NCBI GenBank assembly: GCA_026826555.1
Contig: JAKSZT010054399.1
Coordinates: 2,104,781 to 2,168,780, forward strand
Length of the DNA: 64,000 nt
Direction of reading: 5' to 3'
Source of the DNA: Tolypeutes matacus
Lineage: Eukaryota > Chordata > Mammalia > Cingulata > Chlamyphoridae
How positions within the stretch are numbered: the stretch's first letter is position 1; each line of letters starts with the position of its first letter. Below, one piece after another: positions 28,748 through 40,690 of this stretch. The translations under genes and the position numbers were made by a program. Below the pieces are notes generated by a model. The model made no database searches. It saw only the letters and a list, made by a program, of their open reading frames with translations, and was not told where the DNA came from.

Positions 28748-28770
28748 GGGAATCCCCTTTGGGAATCCCC
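28748..28770. promoter_or_regulatory. Two tandem kappa-B-like sites
   Basis: GGGAATCCCC occurs at 28748-28757 and again at 28761-28770 as part of a 13-bp direct repeat. Each copy fits the NF-kappa-B consensus GGGRNYYYCC exactly. Function is inferred only from the motif. Confidence 0.4.
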
Positions 28771-28829
28771 CCGGTACGCAGTGCCTCGAAAGGGGAAAGA
28801 TGTAAATAAGAGAATCATTTAAGCTGCCA

Positions 28830-29760
28830 GGGCTCTGCTGCATTAAGCTTTTTAATCTGTTAATAACCATCGTCAGAACAAAGAGATGAAGACAGAACTC
28901 ATTAAGAATAACGATACTTGTGACAAAAAATACAGCGATGGCAATACAGCGGCACATGGTACATATGCTCCTCCCCGCGTGTACCAGCCAAAGATACTAA
29001 TTATGCCTCTGGCAAGAGACATGTGGACCCTTTCAAAGCAGCTATTTAAAGATAAATACACGGCAGGCAAACACTTCAGGCGCTATTCATTCCATTCTCC
29101 CTCCTTTAGAAACTGCAGGTCATGATATTAAACAGGAAAAGCGCAGAGCCTTGCCAAACTTATCTGCCAGGTCTCCCAGAGCCTTAAAACAGATTTCGAA
29201 ATCTCTAAAGCTTTTTAATCTTGAATGACTGGCTGGTGTGTTTACATATATGAACGAATCCAAGTATTAAATGTTAACTGCGTTTTGGTCCCCCTCCCCC
29301 ACCCCCACCCCGAGGTTTTCACTGAAGGTACTTAATGGGGTGGGGTGCAGGGGAAAGGCAATGTCCTGGGCTCTCTCGCTGTAACTACTGGATCACGACC
29401 CACATGACTTGCTGCACTCCATTCCCTGCCTATCCCTCCTCCATTTCCCAAATTAGAGCCGTGACTATTAAAGGTGATAATTGGGGAGAGGAGGGAAGAA
29501 TGACTTGTAATCTCAGGCTAATCTTTGATTTGACTCCATTCTTTTTGCTGGCAGACCTCTTCCCTATAAATAATGAGCTTATTAAAGACGGCCTTCCTTA
29601 GACCTAACGGTGCCCACAGGTGATGGACTCACAGGGCTCCTTACGCTGAACATTACCTTTACGGCTCTGACAAGCTCTATTTGGCTTGGACTCAGCACAG
29701 AAAAAGGAAAAATAGAATTAGAATGCAAGTTTAAGAAGGTTAATCGGATTCCCAACTGTC
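28830..29760. promoter_or_regulatory. Repeat-free stretch, candidate conserved intronic element
   Basis: I recognise no interspersed repeat across about 0.9 kb. The sequence is high in complexity and has many AT-rich homeodomain-like words (TAATTATG, TTTTTAATCTTG, GATAATTGG, AAATAATGAGC), which is typical of developmental enhancers. Conservation cannot be judged from one sequence. Confidence 0.3.
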
Positions 29761-29849
29761 AGCTTAGCCTGAAAAGATGAGGGAAAGATTTAACTGAAGA
29801 TATGCATCATCAGCAGTTGTTATCAGAAAGTAAGCAATATAGCCAAATG

Positions 29850-30175
29850 TAAATAAGGAACTAGATAAATAAATTATGAGGTGTCTACAAAATGGAACAC
29901 TGTTAAACTATTAAAATGATATGACAGACAGGCATTTATGTGATACTATAAAGCAGGAAAACCAGCTTGCAAAAATAAAAAAAAAGTATAATGCAATACC
30001 ACTGGGGCGGGGGATGGGATATCTATTATAGATGCACACAGAAGATTTAGCAAGAGATGCACCAAGGAGTTAGTTAACAGTGGTTGCCTCTGGGAGATGG
30101 AAGGGAGAGCACTTTTGCTTATTTATCTCTTCTGCTGATATTCTCAGGAGGAACATAAAATACATGTATATAAGA
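29850..30175 (+). mobile_element. Old L1/HAL1-type 3' end fragment
   Basis: AATGGAACACTGTTAAACTA through AGTTAACAGTGGTTGCCTCT and GGGAGATGGAAGGGAGAGCA is the usual order of an L1M 3' end. It is strongly decayed. Confidence 0.6.
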
Positions 30176-30565
30176 TTTTTTTAAAAATTTAATTTTAATA
30201 TCATAATTTTATTAATATAAAGTTCAAAGAAAAGTATTCAGTACCACAGCAACAAAGTTCATCTCTCTAACCCTTCTACAGTTCAAAATATGAGTTTTAA
30301 TTACCTCAAGCAATTCACATATTAAAATATGTCCTCAAAGGCCACCAAATCCATCAGGTTTCCAGAGCCATGATCATACCACAGTAACCATCTATCATTT
30401 TGGGCTTTTTAGTGCTAGACCAGGTAAACACACATGACACCACAAAAAGATGATTTTTTTTTTTTAAAGCTAAAGAAAACTCATTGGGAAAAAAAATCTT
30501 CAGCTCTAAAAGGTGTAAGAAAGTGAAATGCTCAGGCAAGTCCTTACTACATTTCAGCTAAACAA

Positions 30566-30604
30566 AACAAACAAACAACAACAACAACAACAAAAAAAAA
30601 AAAA
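30566..30604. repeat. (CAA)n and poly-A tract
   Basis: ACAAACAAACAACAACAACA is followed by an A run. Confidence 0.9.
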
Positions 30605-31277
30605 CCCAAAAAATAAAATCTATTTTTATTGCCTGGCTCATAGATATAGGAATAAATTTCCAAGACTCAGAGCATTTATCCAAAAGTGCTTTAAATATCT
30701 TCTATGTTTCATATATATTATAAACCTTTGCTCCATTTGATACCACCAAGAAGTAAATTGTGTCTATGAAAAAAAGACATATGTCTAGAGTCTTTAGACA
30801 TAGGTCTAAGAGTTCAGAGTCTTGAAATTTCAAAGCTGGGTACATTGGTTACTTTAGAAATAAGCAATCCTCTCCAAGCCAACCAGAAACACAGAAAATA
30901 TAATCTTAAAAAAATAATGTCTACATAGGTATAAACAGCAGGAACAAACCATGTTCTTTCCTCTTACAGACATCCCCTGGAGCGTGTCTCCATTTCTCTA
31001 CTTTTGGGACCTGAAAATTGGAGTCATGCCCACTCTATAGTAAACACTGTCCTAAATAAATTCCATAATCAATGGAGAAATTTTCAATATCCTAATGGAA
31101 CAGGATCAGTGGATTTTCTGGAGACACTAGACCGTATTTCATGATTCACGTTAAGCAAACTGCCCACAATAATTCCAGACATCACAATTTTTTTCCTAAA
31201 GAGAATAATCACAACAGCCATGTCATGGGATCCCTTTTAAAAACTCTGGATCCAACTGCATTAAAAAGCCATGCGTG

Positions 31278-31619
31278 GGGAAACAGATGTGGCTCAAGTG
31301 ATTGGGCTCCTGTCTACCATGTAGGAAGCCCAGGGTTCGATTCCCGGGGCCTCCTGGTGAAAGGCAAGCTGGTCTGCACAGCGAGCTGGTCTGCACAGGA
31401 GTGCTGTCCTGCACAGAGAGCTGGTGCAGCAAGATGACGCAACAAAAAGAGACAGGAGCTGAGGTGGCTCCCTCAGGAAGGTCCAGGATCAGTTCCCGGG
31501 GTGCTGCCTCAAGAAGAGACAAGCAGACACAGAAGAACACACAGAGAGCAGACAGCAAGCACAAAATGGGGGGGAGATGGGGGAGGAAATAAATAAATAA
31601 ATCTTTGAGGGAAAAAAAA
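31278..31619 (+). mobile_element. Long, diverged DAS-related SINE
   Basis: The head GGGAAACAGATGTGGCTC and B box GGTTCGATTCC are followed by an extended region with partly duplicated CTGGTCTGCACAG units, then the AGACAAGCAGACACAGAAGA segment and an (AAAT)n tail. Its length and divergence suggest an older subfamily. I found no convincing target-site duplication. Confidence 0.8.
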
Positions 31620-34464
31620 CACCGTATGGGGAGGGAAAGGCTTTTTCTTTTTAAAAGCCACGTGTCACAGAAGAGACCAGTACCACAGACTTTAAATACC
31701 TGAAGCCAGGCTGTCGCTGACACATCACAGCTCTTCTTAAGACTTTTCTCCTGAGCACTTGCCTGTCACTCTGCACATGTCAATCCTTAGCTTTTTTTCC
31801 CCCTTCATCCTTCACAGTCAACCCAGCACCAGATTCTTTCACACTTTCCTTCCCATCTTCACACTCAAAACCCAGGATCACTATTATCTTTCAACAAGGA
31901 GGTGGGTAAAAACTAACAGAGATCAGTTAGTGGGAGACCCACCTACCACATGTCCTTTCATCCAGGCTGAGCAATCCACAGGTGCTAGAGAATTTCTAAA
32001 GGGAATATAATTGTTCTACTTCTGAATGTCTTGAGAATTCCAGGGACTATCAAACATAAACTCAGCACTCAGTTTCCCCTTCCCTAAAAAGTGAATGTAA
32101 AGTGAAAGCAGAGCAAGGGGGAGGGAGTGAAGTACGACTGCAGTGGGCCCTATGGCATGAGGAGCGTGTTCACATAAGGGGCAGCCCCTAAGGGGTATCA
32201 GAGCCAAAGGCTGAGAGAAGGTTCCACACGGGGAAGGGGAGGCAACAGAGATGGAAGACAAAAGACTGCTCAAATTAATATCTTTACAGGATATCTAGGT
32301 TCTTCACTGTCCAATATAAAAATGAAGGAAACCAGAATGACCCTTTAGGTGGCTTGCTTGAAGGGACTCCACTAGTAAAATCTGAGACAATCTGAGCATC
32401 AAAATAAAGTGATACTAACAGATTATAACCCTTTGAATAAAACAGGAAAGGAGTCCTATTTTGACTAAAATAGAAAATGAATCATAATTATACAAAAAAA
32501 TTGAACAAATCAACTTTGATGAGAAGCACCTCCCAACAAAATACTTCCTAATTACGAGAGTGGAAAGAATAATGTCATGGTGGAGAAGCCTGACAGGTCC
32601 ACCACAATCAACGTGAACGCCGACTGGAAAGGAACAAGCTGAAATTGTGTTTCAACCAACAGGATGCAGTGAGAAGAATGAAGGACCACTTCTGTGATAT
32701 TCCTGCCAAAACTGCGAAACCCGAATCTATCATGAAGACAGACCAAACAAACCCAAAGACAGACACTCTACAAAATAACTGGCTTGCAATCTTCCAAAGA
32801 CAAAGAAAGGCGGAGCAGATTAAAGAGAAAAGGCAAATGCAACACCAGACTGAAGTGGACCCTTATTGTCCAAATTTAGACATTAATAGAGCATCTGAAG
32901 CGATTTGAAAAGGGTGTGAGGACTCGATGGGAGTCATGTATAGTGATGATTGCAAGAGAATGTCTTTACTTAAAGAAAATATACTAATGGACTCAAGGAT
33001 GATAGGGTGCCTTTATGCAGTTCTTGAAAAAGGAATAAGTTCTTTGTATTATGCTTCCATCTGCCTTTAAATTAATCTGTAAACATAAATAATAAAAAAG
33101 TAATCCTGAACTTGAGTCAAGACCTCCCGACAAGTGACCCACTGCCTCCTATTCACTTTCTCTCAATGAACCTCAAGCTACCTCAACAAGTTTATTACTT
33201 TCTAAGTCTCATCATTTTCACCAAAGGAGGCTTCGCAATTTGTGTTCTTCTCACACTGCTGTTAAAAAACAACAACAACAACAAAAAAAAAAACCAGGAT
33301 CTTCCAGTAAACACTTTTCCAAGTAAGACCACTTAAATCCAAATACATCCTTAATTACAAAATATTTTGTCAAGGGAGGGGGGTTAAGATTCAAATGAGC
33401 TTCTCCAGAAAAATAGCTAGAGGACAAGCTGAAACAGCCCCGAAAAAGATCTTTTAGGGTTTAGGACAGCAGGTGAAGGCTGCACACCACCCAGAGGAGA
33501 GAGGGACAGAACCGTGAGTAGCAAGTAGCATCTTCTGCTGCTGCCAGCACCCTCCCCCACACTCTTCAGAATTCTTGGGCCTCTGGGCCTGCGACCACAG
33601 ACAAAGGGGGCTTCAGGGATCTGCCACTCCCGGAAAGGGGAGAGAGAGGGACACAGCCTTAGGCTGACTCAGGTTCTGACCTGAAATTTGGGCTGCGGAG
33701 CCCCACAGACCCTTCCACACGGTGGTTTGCCATGGGAGCCTGGAAAGGACTGGAGAAATCCGACCCTCGCCACCTCCCTCTCTTCTAGCCTGGACTAATT
33801 GTTGAGGAATCCACGGGAGAGGGGAGAGAGAGCCTGGGGCTGACCCTGCTCTGGACTCCCAGGTTTGGTCTGCCCTGTCCCGAGAGCCCTTCCAGGCTGG
33901 GTGGGGCTGCGCCATTGTTTGCCTTGGAGCCTGCAAGGGGCTAAAGATATACAAACCTCCCAATCTCCTCCTCTACTAACAGGGACTGATTGTTGAGGAT
34001 TCAGAAGGGAGTGGAAATATTTCCTAGCTGGGAAAAGGGGCGCTACGAGAGAAGTCTGGAGAACTGTCTCAGAAAGTTTGAATCACAGGGCTCTTAGCCC
34101 CCAGACAGGAAGCTCTATCACATTGATCTGGCCTGTGTCACAACAAATACCCTCCGACCAGGCATTGAATTGAGAGCTGCCAACAAACGCCATCTCCTGG
34201 CAGACCAAGGAAGTGCACATAAGAAAATTAATAAGTAAGAGAGGCTTTTCCTGGCCTCTATAGCCTCCCTGCCCAAGGCCCTAGGAAACGACTCTACAAC
34301 CAATTACTGGGTCCAGTGCCCAGTTTTGAGCAACCAGCAGAACAATCCTAACAATCAAGGTTGAGCCAAAAATCAAAGAGCTGTGGTAACTCACAGCCTC
34401 CTGCCACTAAAACCCCATAAAAGAGAAAGAAATAGAGTATCTAAGTAAAATACAAACTAACCAG

Positions 34465-35457
34465 ATGCCTAAGCACCAGCAAAAAATTACAAGCCATACT
34501 AAGAAAATAGAAGACATGGCCCAAGAAAAGGAATATAGCAAAGTCCCAGAAGAGATGCAGAATTTGAGAGAACTAATCAGTGAGATAAGCACAAATTTCC
34601 AAAATCAAATTAATGAGATGAAAGAGAATGTAATTAAAGAGATCAATGACATCAAGAAGTCATTGCGCGAACGCAAAGAAGAATTTCAAATCCTGAACAG
34701 AAAAGTAACGGAGTTCATGGGAATGAAAGACACAATAGGTGAAGTCAAAACTACATTTGAGGCATACAACAGCGGACTCGAAATGATAGAAGAAAGAATA
34801 AGTGATACTGAAGAAAGAGCAGCTAAAATTGAAGAGAGAAAAGAACAGAGAGAGAAAAGAATGGAAAATATTGAGCAGGGGCGCAGAGAGTTGAATGACA
34901 ACACAAAACGCAAGAATATACGTGTCATGGGAGTTCCAGAAGGAGAAGAGAAAGAAATGAAAAGGGGCAGAAAGAGTATTTGAGAAATAATAGCTGAAAA
35001 TTTCCCAACTCTCACGAAAGAAATGAACTTACATGTCCAAGAAGCACACCGTACCCCAATAAGAATAAATCCAAATAGACCTACACCAAGACACATATTA
35101 TTCAGAATGTCAAATGTAAACGATAAAGAGAAAATTCTCAGAGCAGTGAGAGGGAAGCAAACGATCACGTACAAAGGACATCCAGTAAGACTTACTGCAG
35201 ATTTCTCTTCAGACACCATGGAGGCGAGAAGACAGTGGTATGATACAATTAGGAAATTGAAAGAGAAAAACTGCCAGCCGAGAATTCTTTATCCAGCAAA
35301 ACTGTCCTTCAAATATGAAGGTGAATATAAAGTATTCACAAACAAACAGAAACTAAGAGAGTTTGCAAAAAAGAATCCACCTTCACAGGAAATATTAAAG
35401 GAAGCCTTAGAACCTGAAAGAAAAAGACAGGAGAGAGAGGTTTGGAGGAGAGTATAG
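34465..35457 (+). pseudogene. L1 ORF1p-like pseudogene with one in-frame stop
   Basis: This 331-codon frame encodes a protein like the L1 RNA-binding ORF1p, broken by a single TGA at 34981-34983. The first part (MPKHQQKITSHTKKIEDMAQ onward) is Lys/Glu-rich with heptad-like spacing, as in the ORF1p coiled coil. The section around VMGVPEGEE and FRMSNVNDKEKILRAVRGKQ is the RRM-like part. SSDTMEARRQWYDTIRKLKE onward is the C-terminal domain. Apart from the TGA the frame is intact to a natural TAG. Family assignment is by motif recognition. The truncated first part would still keep the coiled coil but lose nucleic-acid binding. Confidence 0.92.
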
Positions 35458-35538
35458 AAGAAAGAAAAGCAGAAAGGATAACCAAAAGAATAAAAAGAGA
35501 GACAAAAATAAGATGACATATGAAAACCAAAGAATAAA

Positions 35539-38500
35539 ATGGAGGAAATAAATAGTGCATTTTCAGTAATATCATTGAATGTGAATGGATTAAATTCCCC
35601 AATCAAAAGATACAGGCTGACAGAACGGATAAAATAACATGAGCCATCCATATGCTGCTTACAAGAAACTCACCTCAGACACAAGGATACAAGCTGGCTG
35701 AAAGTAAAAGGTTGGAAAAAGATACTCCACGTGAATAGTAAACAGAAAAGAGCAGGGGTAGCTATACTAATATCAGACAAAACAGACTTCAAATGCAAAA
35801 AAGTGATAAGAGATGCGGAAGGCCATTATATATTAATAAAAGGGACGATCCTCCAGGAGGATATAACAGTCATAAATATCTACACACCTAACCAGGGTGC
35901 CCCAAAATATATGAGACAAACTCTGGCAAAACTGAAGGGAGAAACAGACATTTCTACAATAATCGTTGGAGACTTCAACACCCCCCTCACATCATTAGAT
36001 AGAACAACTAGACAGAAGATCAACAAGGAAACAGAGAACTTGAACAATATGATAAACAAATTAGACCTAACAGACATACACAGAACACTGCATCCAAACC
36101 CAGCGGGTTATATATTCTGCTCAAGTGCCCATGGATCTTTCTCCAGGATAGACCACATGTTAGGTCACAAAACAGCTCTCAATAAATATAAAAAGATTGA
36201 AATTATACAAAGCACCTTCTCAGATCATAATGGAATGAAACTAGAAATCAATAACAGACAGGAAAAAAGGAAATTTGCAAATCTGTGGAGACTGAACAAC
36301 ACACTCCTAAATATTCAGTGGGTCAAAGAAGAAATTGCAAGTGAAATCAGTAAATATATTGAGACAATGAAAATGAGAACACAATGTATCAAAACTTATG
36401 GGATACAGCAAAGGCAGTCTTGAAAGGGAAATTATAGCCCTAAATGCCTATATCAAGAAACAAGAAAGAGCTAAACTCAAAGATTTAACTGAACAACTTG
36501 AGAAACTAGAAAAAGAACAGCAAACCAATCCCAAAGCAAAAAGAAGGAAAGAAATAATAAAGATTAGAGCAGAAATAAATGAAAATGAGAACAAAAAAGC
36601 AATAGAGGGAAGCGGCTGTGGCTCAACCTGTAGGGCTCCCGTTTACCATATGGGAGGCCCTGGGTTTGGTTCCCAGGGCCTCCTGGTGAAGGCAAGCCTG
36701 CCCGCACGGCGTGGTTCGCTGACCCAGCGAGCACGAGCAGCAAGGGGGGGATAAATGAATAAATAAATAAAATCTTTAAAAAAATAAAAAAAGTAAAAGA
36801 ATTTAAAAAAGCAATAGAGAAAATCAACAAAACCAAAAGCTGGTTCTTTGAGAAGATCAATAAAATTGACAAACCCCTCGCTAGACTAACAAAGAAAAAA
36901 AGAGAGAAGATGCAAATAAATACAATCAGAAATGAAAGGGGGGGAATTACAAATGACCTCACAGAAATAAAAAGAATCATAAGAGGATATTATGAGAAAC
37001 TACATGACAACAAACTAGACAACCTGGATGAAATGGACAAATTTCTAGAAACTCATAACCAACCTACACTGACACAACAAGAAATACAAGAACTTAACAA
37101 ACCAATCACAATTAAGGAGATTGAATCCGTCATCAAAAATCTCCCAGCAAAGAAAAGTCCAGGACCAGATGGCTTCACAGGTGAGTTGTACCAAGCATTT
37201 CTAAAAGAATTAACACCAATCCTGTTTAAACTCTTCCAAAAAATTGAAGAGGAGGGAAAATTACCCAACACATTTTATGAAGCCAACATCACCCTAATAC
37301 CAAAGCCAGATAAAGATTCCACAAGAAAAGAAAATTACAGACCAATCTCTCTCACGAACATAGATGCAAAAATTCTCAACAAAATACTTGCAAATCGCAT
37401 CCAACAGCATATCAAAAGACTTATACATCACGACCAAGTGGGATTTATTCCTGGTATGCAAGGCTGGTTCAACATAAGAAAACCAATCAATGTAATACAC
37501 CACATTAACAAATTGAAGGAAAAAAACACATGATCATCTCAATAGATGCAGAAAAGGCATTCGACAAAATCCAACATCCTTTTTTGATAAAAATACTTCA
37601 AAAGATAGGAATAAAAGGAAAATTCCTCAATATGAAAAAAGGTATATATGAAAAACCCACAGCCAACATCATACTCAATGGGGAAAGGTTGAAAGCTTTC
37701 CCCCTAAGATCAGGAACAAGACAAGGATGCCCACTGTCACCATTGTTATTCAACATTGTACTAGAAGTTCTAGCTAGGGCAATTAAACAAGACAAAAAAA
37801 TTAAAGGCATCCAAATAGGAAAAGAGGAAGTAAAACTCTCACTGTTTGCGGATGACATGATCCTGTATTTAGAAAATCCTGAAGTATCCACAACAAAGCT
37901 ACTTGAACTAATAAACGAGTTCAGCAAAGTGGCAGGATATAAGATCAACACGCAAAAATCAGTAATGTTTTTGTACACTAGTACTGAACAATCTGAGGAG
38001 GAAATCAGGAGGAAAATTCCATTTTCAATAGCAACAAAAAGACTCAAATACCTAGGAGTTAATTTAACCAAAGAAGTACAGGACCTATATGCAGAAAACT
38101 ACAAAACAATGCTAAAAGAAATTTAAAAAGACCTAAACAAATGGAAAGACATTCCGTATTCATGGATTGGAAGAATAAATATCGTGAAGATGTCAATCTT
38201 GCCCAAACTGATTGATAGATTCAGTGCAATACCAATCAAAATCCCAACAGCTTACTTTACAGAATTAGAGAAGGCAATCACCAAATTCCTCTAGAAGGGT
38301 AAGTGCACCCGAATAGCCAAAAGTATTCTAAAAAAAAGGAGAGCAATGTGGGAGGAATTTCATTGCCTGACCTTGAAACATATTACAAAGCTACAGTGGT
38401 CAAAACAGCATGGTACTGGCATAAAGATAGACATATTGATCAGTGGAATAAAATTGAGATTCCAGAAATATACCCTCACCTATACAGTCAACTGGTTTTT

Positions 38501-39155
38501 GACAAACCTACCAAGCCCACGCTGATGGGAAAAAACAGTCTCTTTAACAAATGGTGTTGGGAGAACTGGATATCTATAACCAAAAGAATGAAAGAGGACC
38601 CTTATCTCACCCCCTATACAAGAATCAACTCAAAATGGATCAAAGATCTAAATATAAAAGCCAGGACCATCAAAGTACTAGAAGAAAATGTAGGGAAACA
38701 TCTTCAAGACAGAGAATTACAAGTGTTGGAGAGGATGTGGAGAGATAGGAACACTTCTTCACTGTTGGTGGGAATACAGGATGGTACAACCACTATGGAG
38801 GACTGTTTGGCAGTTCCTAAAGAAGTTGAATATAGACTTGCCACGTGACCCTGCAATACCACTACTGGGTATATACCCAGAAGAACTGAGAGCAGTGACA
38901 CGAACAGACATCTGCACACCGATGTTTATAGCCACATTATTCGCCATTGCCAAAAGCTGGAAACAACCCAGGTGTCCATCAACAGATGAATGGATAAACA
39001 AACTGTGGTCTATTCACACGATGGAATATTATGCAGCTGTAAGAAGAAATGAAGTCATAAAGCATATGGCAACATGGATGAACCTGGAGGACATTATGTT
39101 GAGTGAAGCAAGCCAGACACAAAAGGACAGATACTGTATGAATGTGTTACTATGA
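35539..39155 (+). pseudogene. L1 ORF2p-like endonuclease/reverse transcriptase pseudogene
   Basis: It starts MEEINSAFSVISLNVNGLNS, the typical L1 endonuclease opening, with a TAA at 35635-35637. Endonuclease motifs GDFNTPL and SDHNGMKLEI follow. The frame then shifts near 36421 and is split by a SINE (36607-36804). The reverse transcriptase continues with [13 protein letters not shown], a frameshift near 37525, [26 protein letters not shown] and the catalytic FADD at 37845-37856. Near 38705 the sequence passes abruptly from the ENVGKHLQD region to the cysteine-rich [17 protein letters not shown] stretch, so about a hundred or more usual residues are missing. The last Cys of that motif is Tyr here. 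The C-terminus ([20 protein letters not shown]) is typical L1. The element is not functional. Confidence 0.95.
36607..36804 (+). mobile_element. DAS-type SINE inserted in L1 ORF2
   Basis: This standard DAS body sits inside the endonuclease-to-reverse-transcriptase linker of the L1 at 33400-39200. A perfect 15-bp duplication, AAAAAAGCAATAGAG, flanks it at 36593-36607 and 36805-36819. The SINE is therefore younger than the L1. Confidence 0.97.
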
Positions 39156-39529
39156 ACCAAATATATTGTGTAATATAGTTTGATTAAAAAAAAAAAAAAT
39201 TTTTTTTTTTGATACAAATAAAAAATTAATTTAAATTATAAATATATATATTTATTCATCTGTGTTTAAAAAAAAAAAAAAAAAGATGTAATCTCCCCTG
39301 ACCTGCCCCTGCCCCTGGCCAGGGCAAGATGAACAATTCCACCATGGTGCCCCCACTCTATCTTGGTCCTGTTACCACCTCATCGTCTATTTACATGACT
39401 GTCTTACCAAACAGACTACAGGCAGAGAGACCCATCTCATTAAGCTTGTATCCTCAGTGTATCAGTTATAGAATTGTGGAATGAAATTCATCAGGCACTA
39501 ACTGCATAATACATGCTACTTAATCACTC

Positions 39530-39557
<28 letters not shown>
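39530..39557. repeat. Poly-A homopolymer
   Basis: This run of about 28 A lies about 220 bp from JARID2 exon 39778-39947, on the intron side of its donor. It may be the tail of an old retroposon whose body I could not identify. Confidence 0.9.
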
Positions 39558-39561
<4 letters not shown>

Positions 39562-39712
39562 CAAATGAAAAAGTAAGGAGAAGTATTAAGACTCATAGAG
39601 TCTTAAGTCATAGAGTCTTCAAGACCACACCAATAAGGCACCCACCCAGCTGGAGCTCTCCTTCCAGCCAGGCTGGGGAACGGAAAGATGTATGTGGCCG
39701 AGACCGACGCTA

Positions 39713-40084
<372 letters not shown>

Positions 40085-40574
40085 TCATTAACCACAGGCC
40101 TGCTTTAAAGTGCAATACGTTTGGTTAAATAGTTGTGTTTTATACTCTGATAGGAAATATGCACCAAGGAAGTGTGGGTATGTGTGGGTCCAACTGCATG
40201 CCCACACACAAACTACACATGTGCCTTTGTATTATAGAAACTACAAAAAAACTTTGAAAACTACAGTGTTTGATAACATGTGATTATGACATTTTGTACT
40301 TTTAATTCAGCCCAGAGTAATTATGAAGAACAATCATATTGCCTTATTTTATGCAGCATTCTTTGCTTTAATCTGATACTGTCACAAACACATGCACAAT
40401 TTTCTCTATGTTGGTTCCTATACTCAGTCCACCTTTGCCTGTGTACCCATCACAGTCCCAGTCTTATTCCCCAGATTAAAGGAGTGGACCTGCCTCCATT
40501 CTCATCAAACTCTAATTCAGCCACCAAAATTCGCTCAATTGTGGTAAGGGGAAAAATATGTCACTCCAGTCAAT

Positions 40575-40690
40575 CCCCTCCCCAAATTATCTGTTACTCC
40601 CTGCCATTAGAGTTAAGCCCAAACTTTGTAATTGGGGATTCAAAAAATGTGGCCTTAATCTACCTTTTGAGCACCTTCCCCATTACAATC
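40575..40690 (+). mobile_element. L2 LINE fragment
   Basis: TCCCTGCCATTAGAGTTAAG, CCCAAACTTTGTAATTGGGG and GTGGCCTTAATCTACCTTTT resemble the L2 block about 250 bp before its 3' end. Decay is heavy. Confidence 0.55.

Larger units (their letters stand above)
33400..39283 (+). mobile_element. Nearly full-length, inactive L1 retrotransposon
   Basis: It has a 5' UTR (33400-34464), an ORF1-like frame (34465-35457), an ORF2-like region (35539-39155), a short 3' UTR and an A-rich end (about 39185-39283, boundary uncertain). Compared with the second copy at 63085, about 47 bp of the 5' end are missing. A DAS SINE splits ORF2. Premature stops, frameshifts and an internal deletion in the ORF2 C-terminal part mean it cannot encode its own proteins. 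It lies antisense to JARID2, inside an intron. I could not find a clear target-site duplication. Confidence 0.95.

Noticed and set aside
32552..32908. Possible processed pseudogene (plus-strand 87-residue frame)
   Set aside because: The text suggests an old repeat or nothing identifiable. I could not match it to any protein, and no poly-A tail or flanking duplication is visible.
35289..35651. Hydrophobic minus-strand frames with membrane-like composition over the L1
   Set aside because: They are antisense shadows of the A-rich L1 coding strand, where Lys/Glu codons read backwards as Phe/Leu/Ser.
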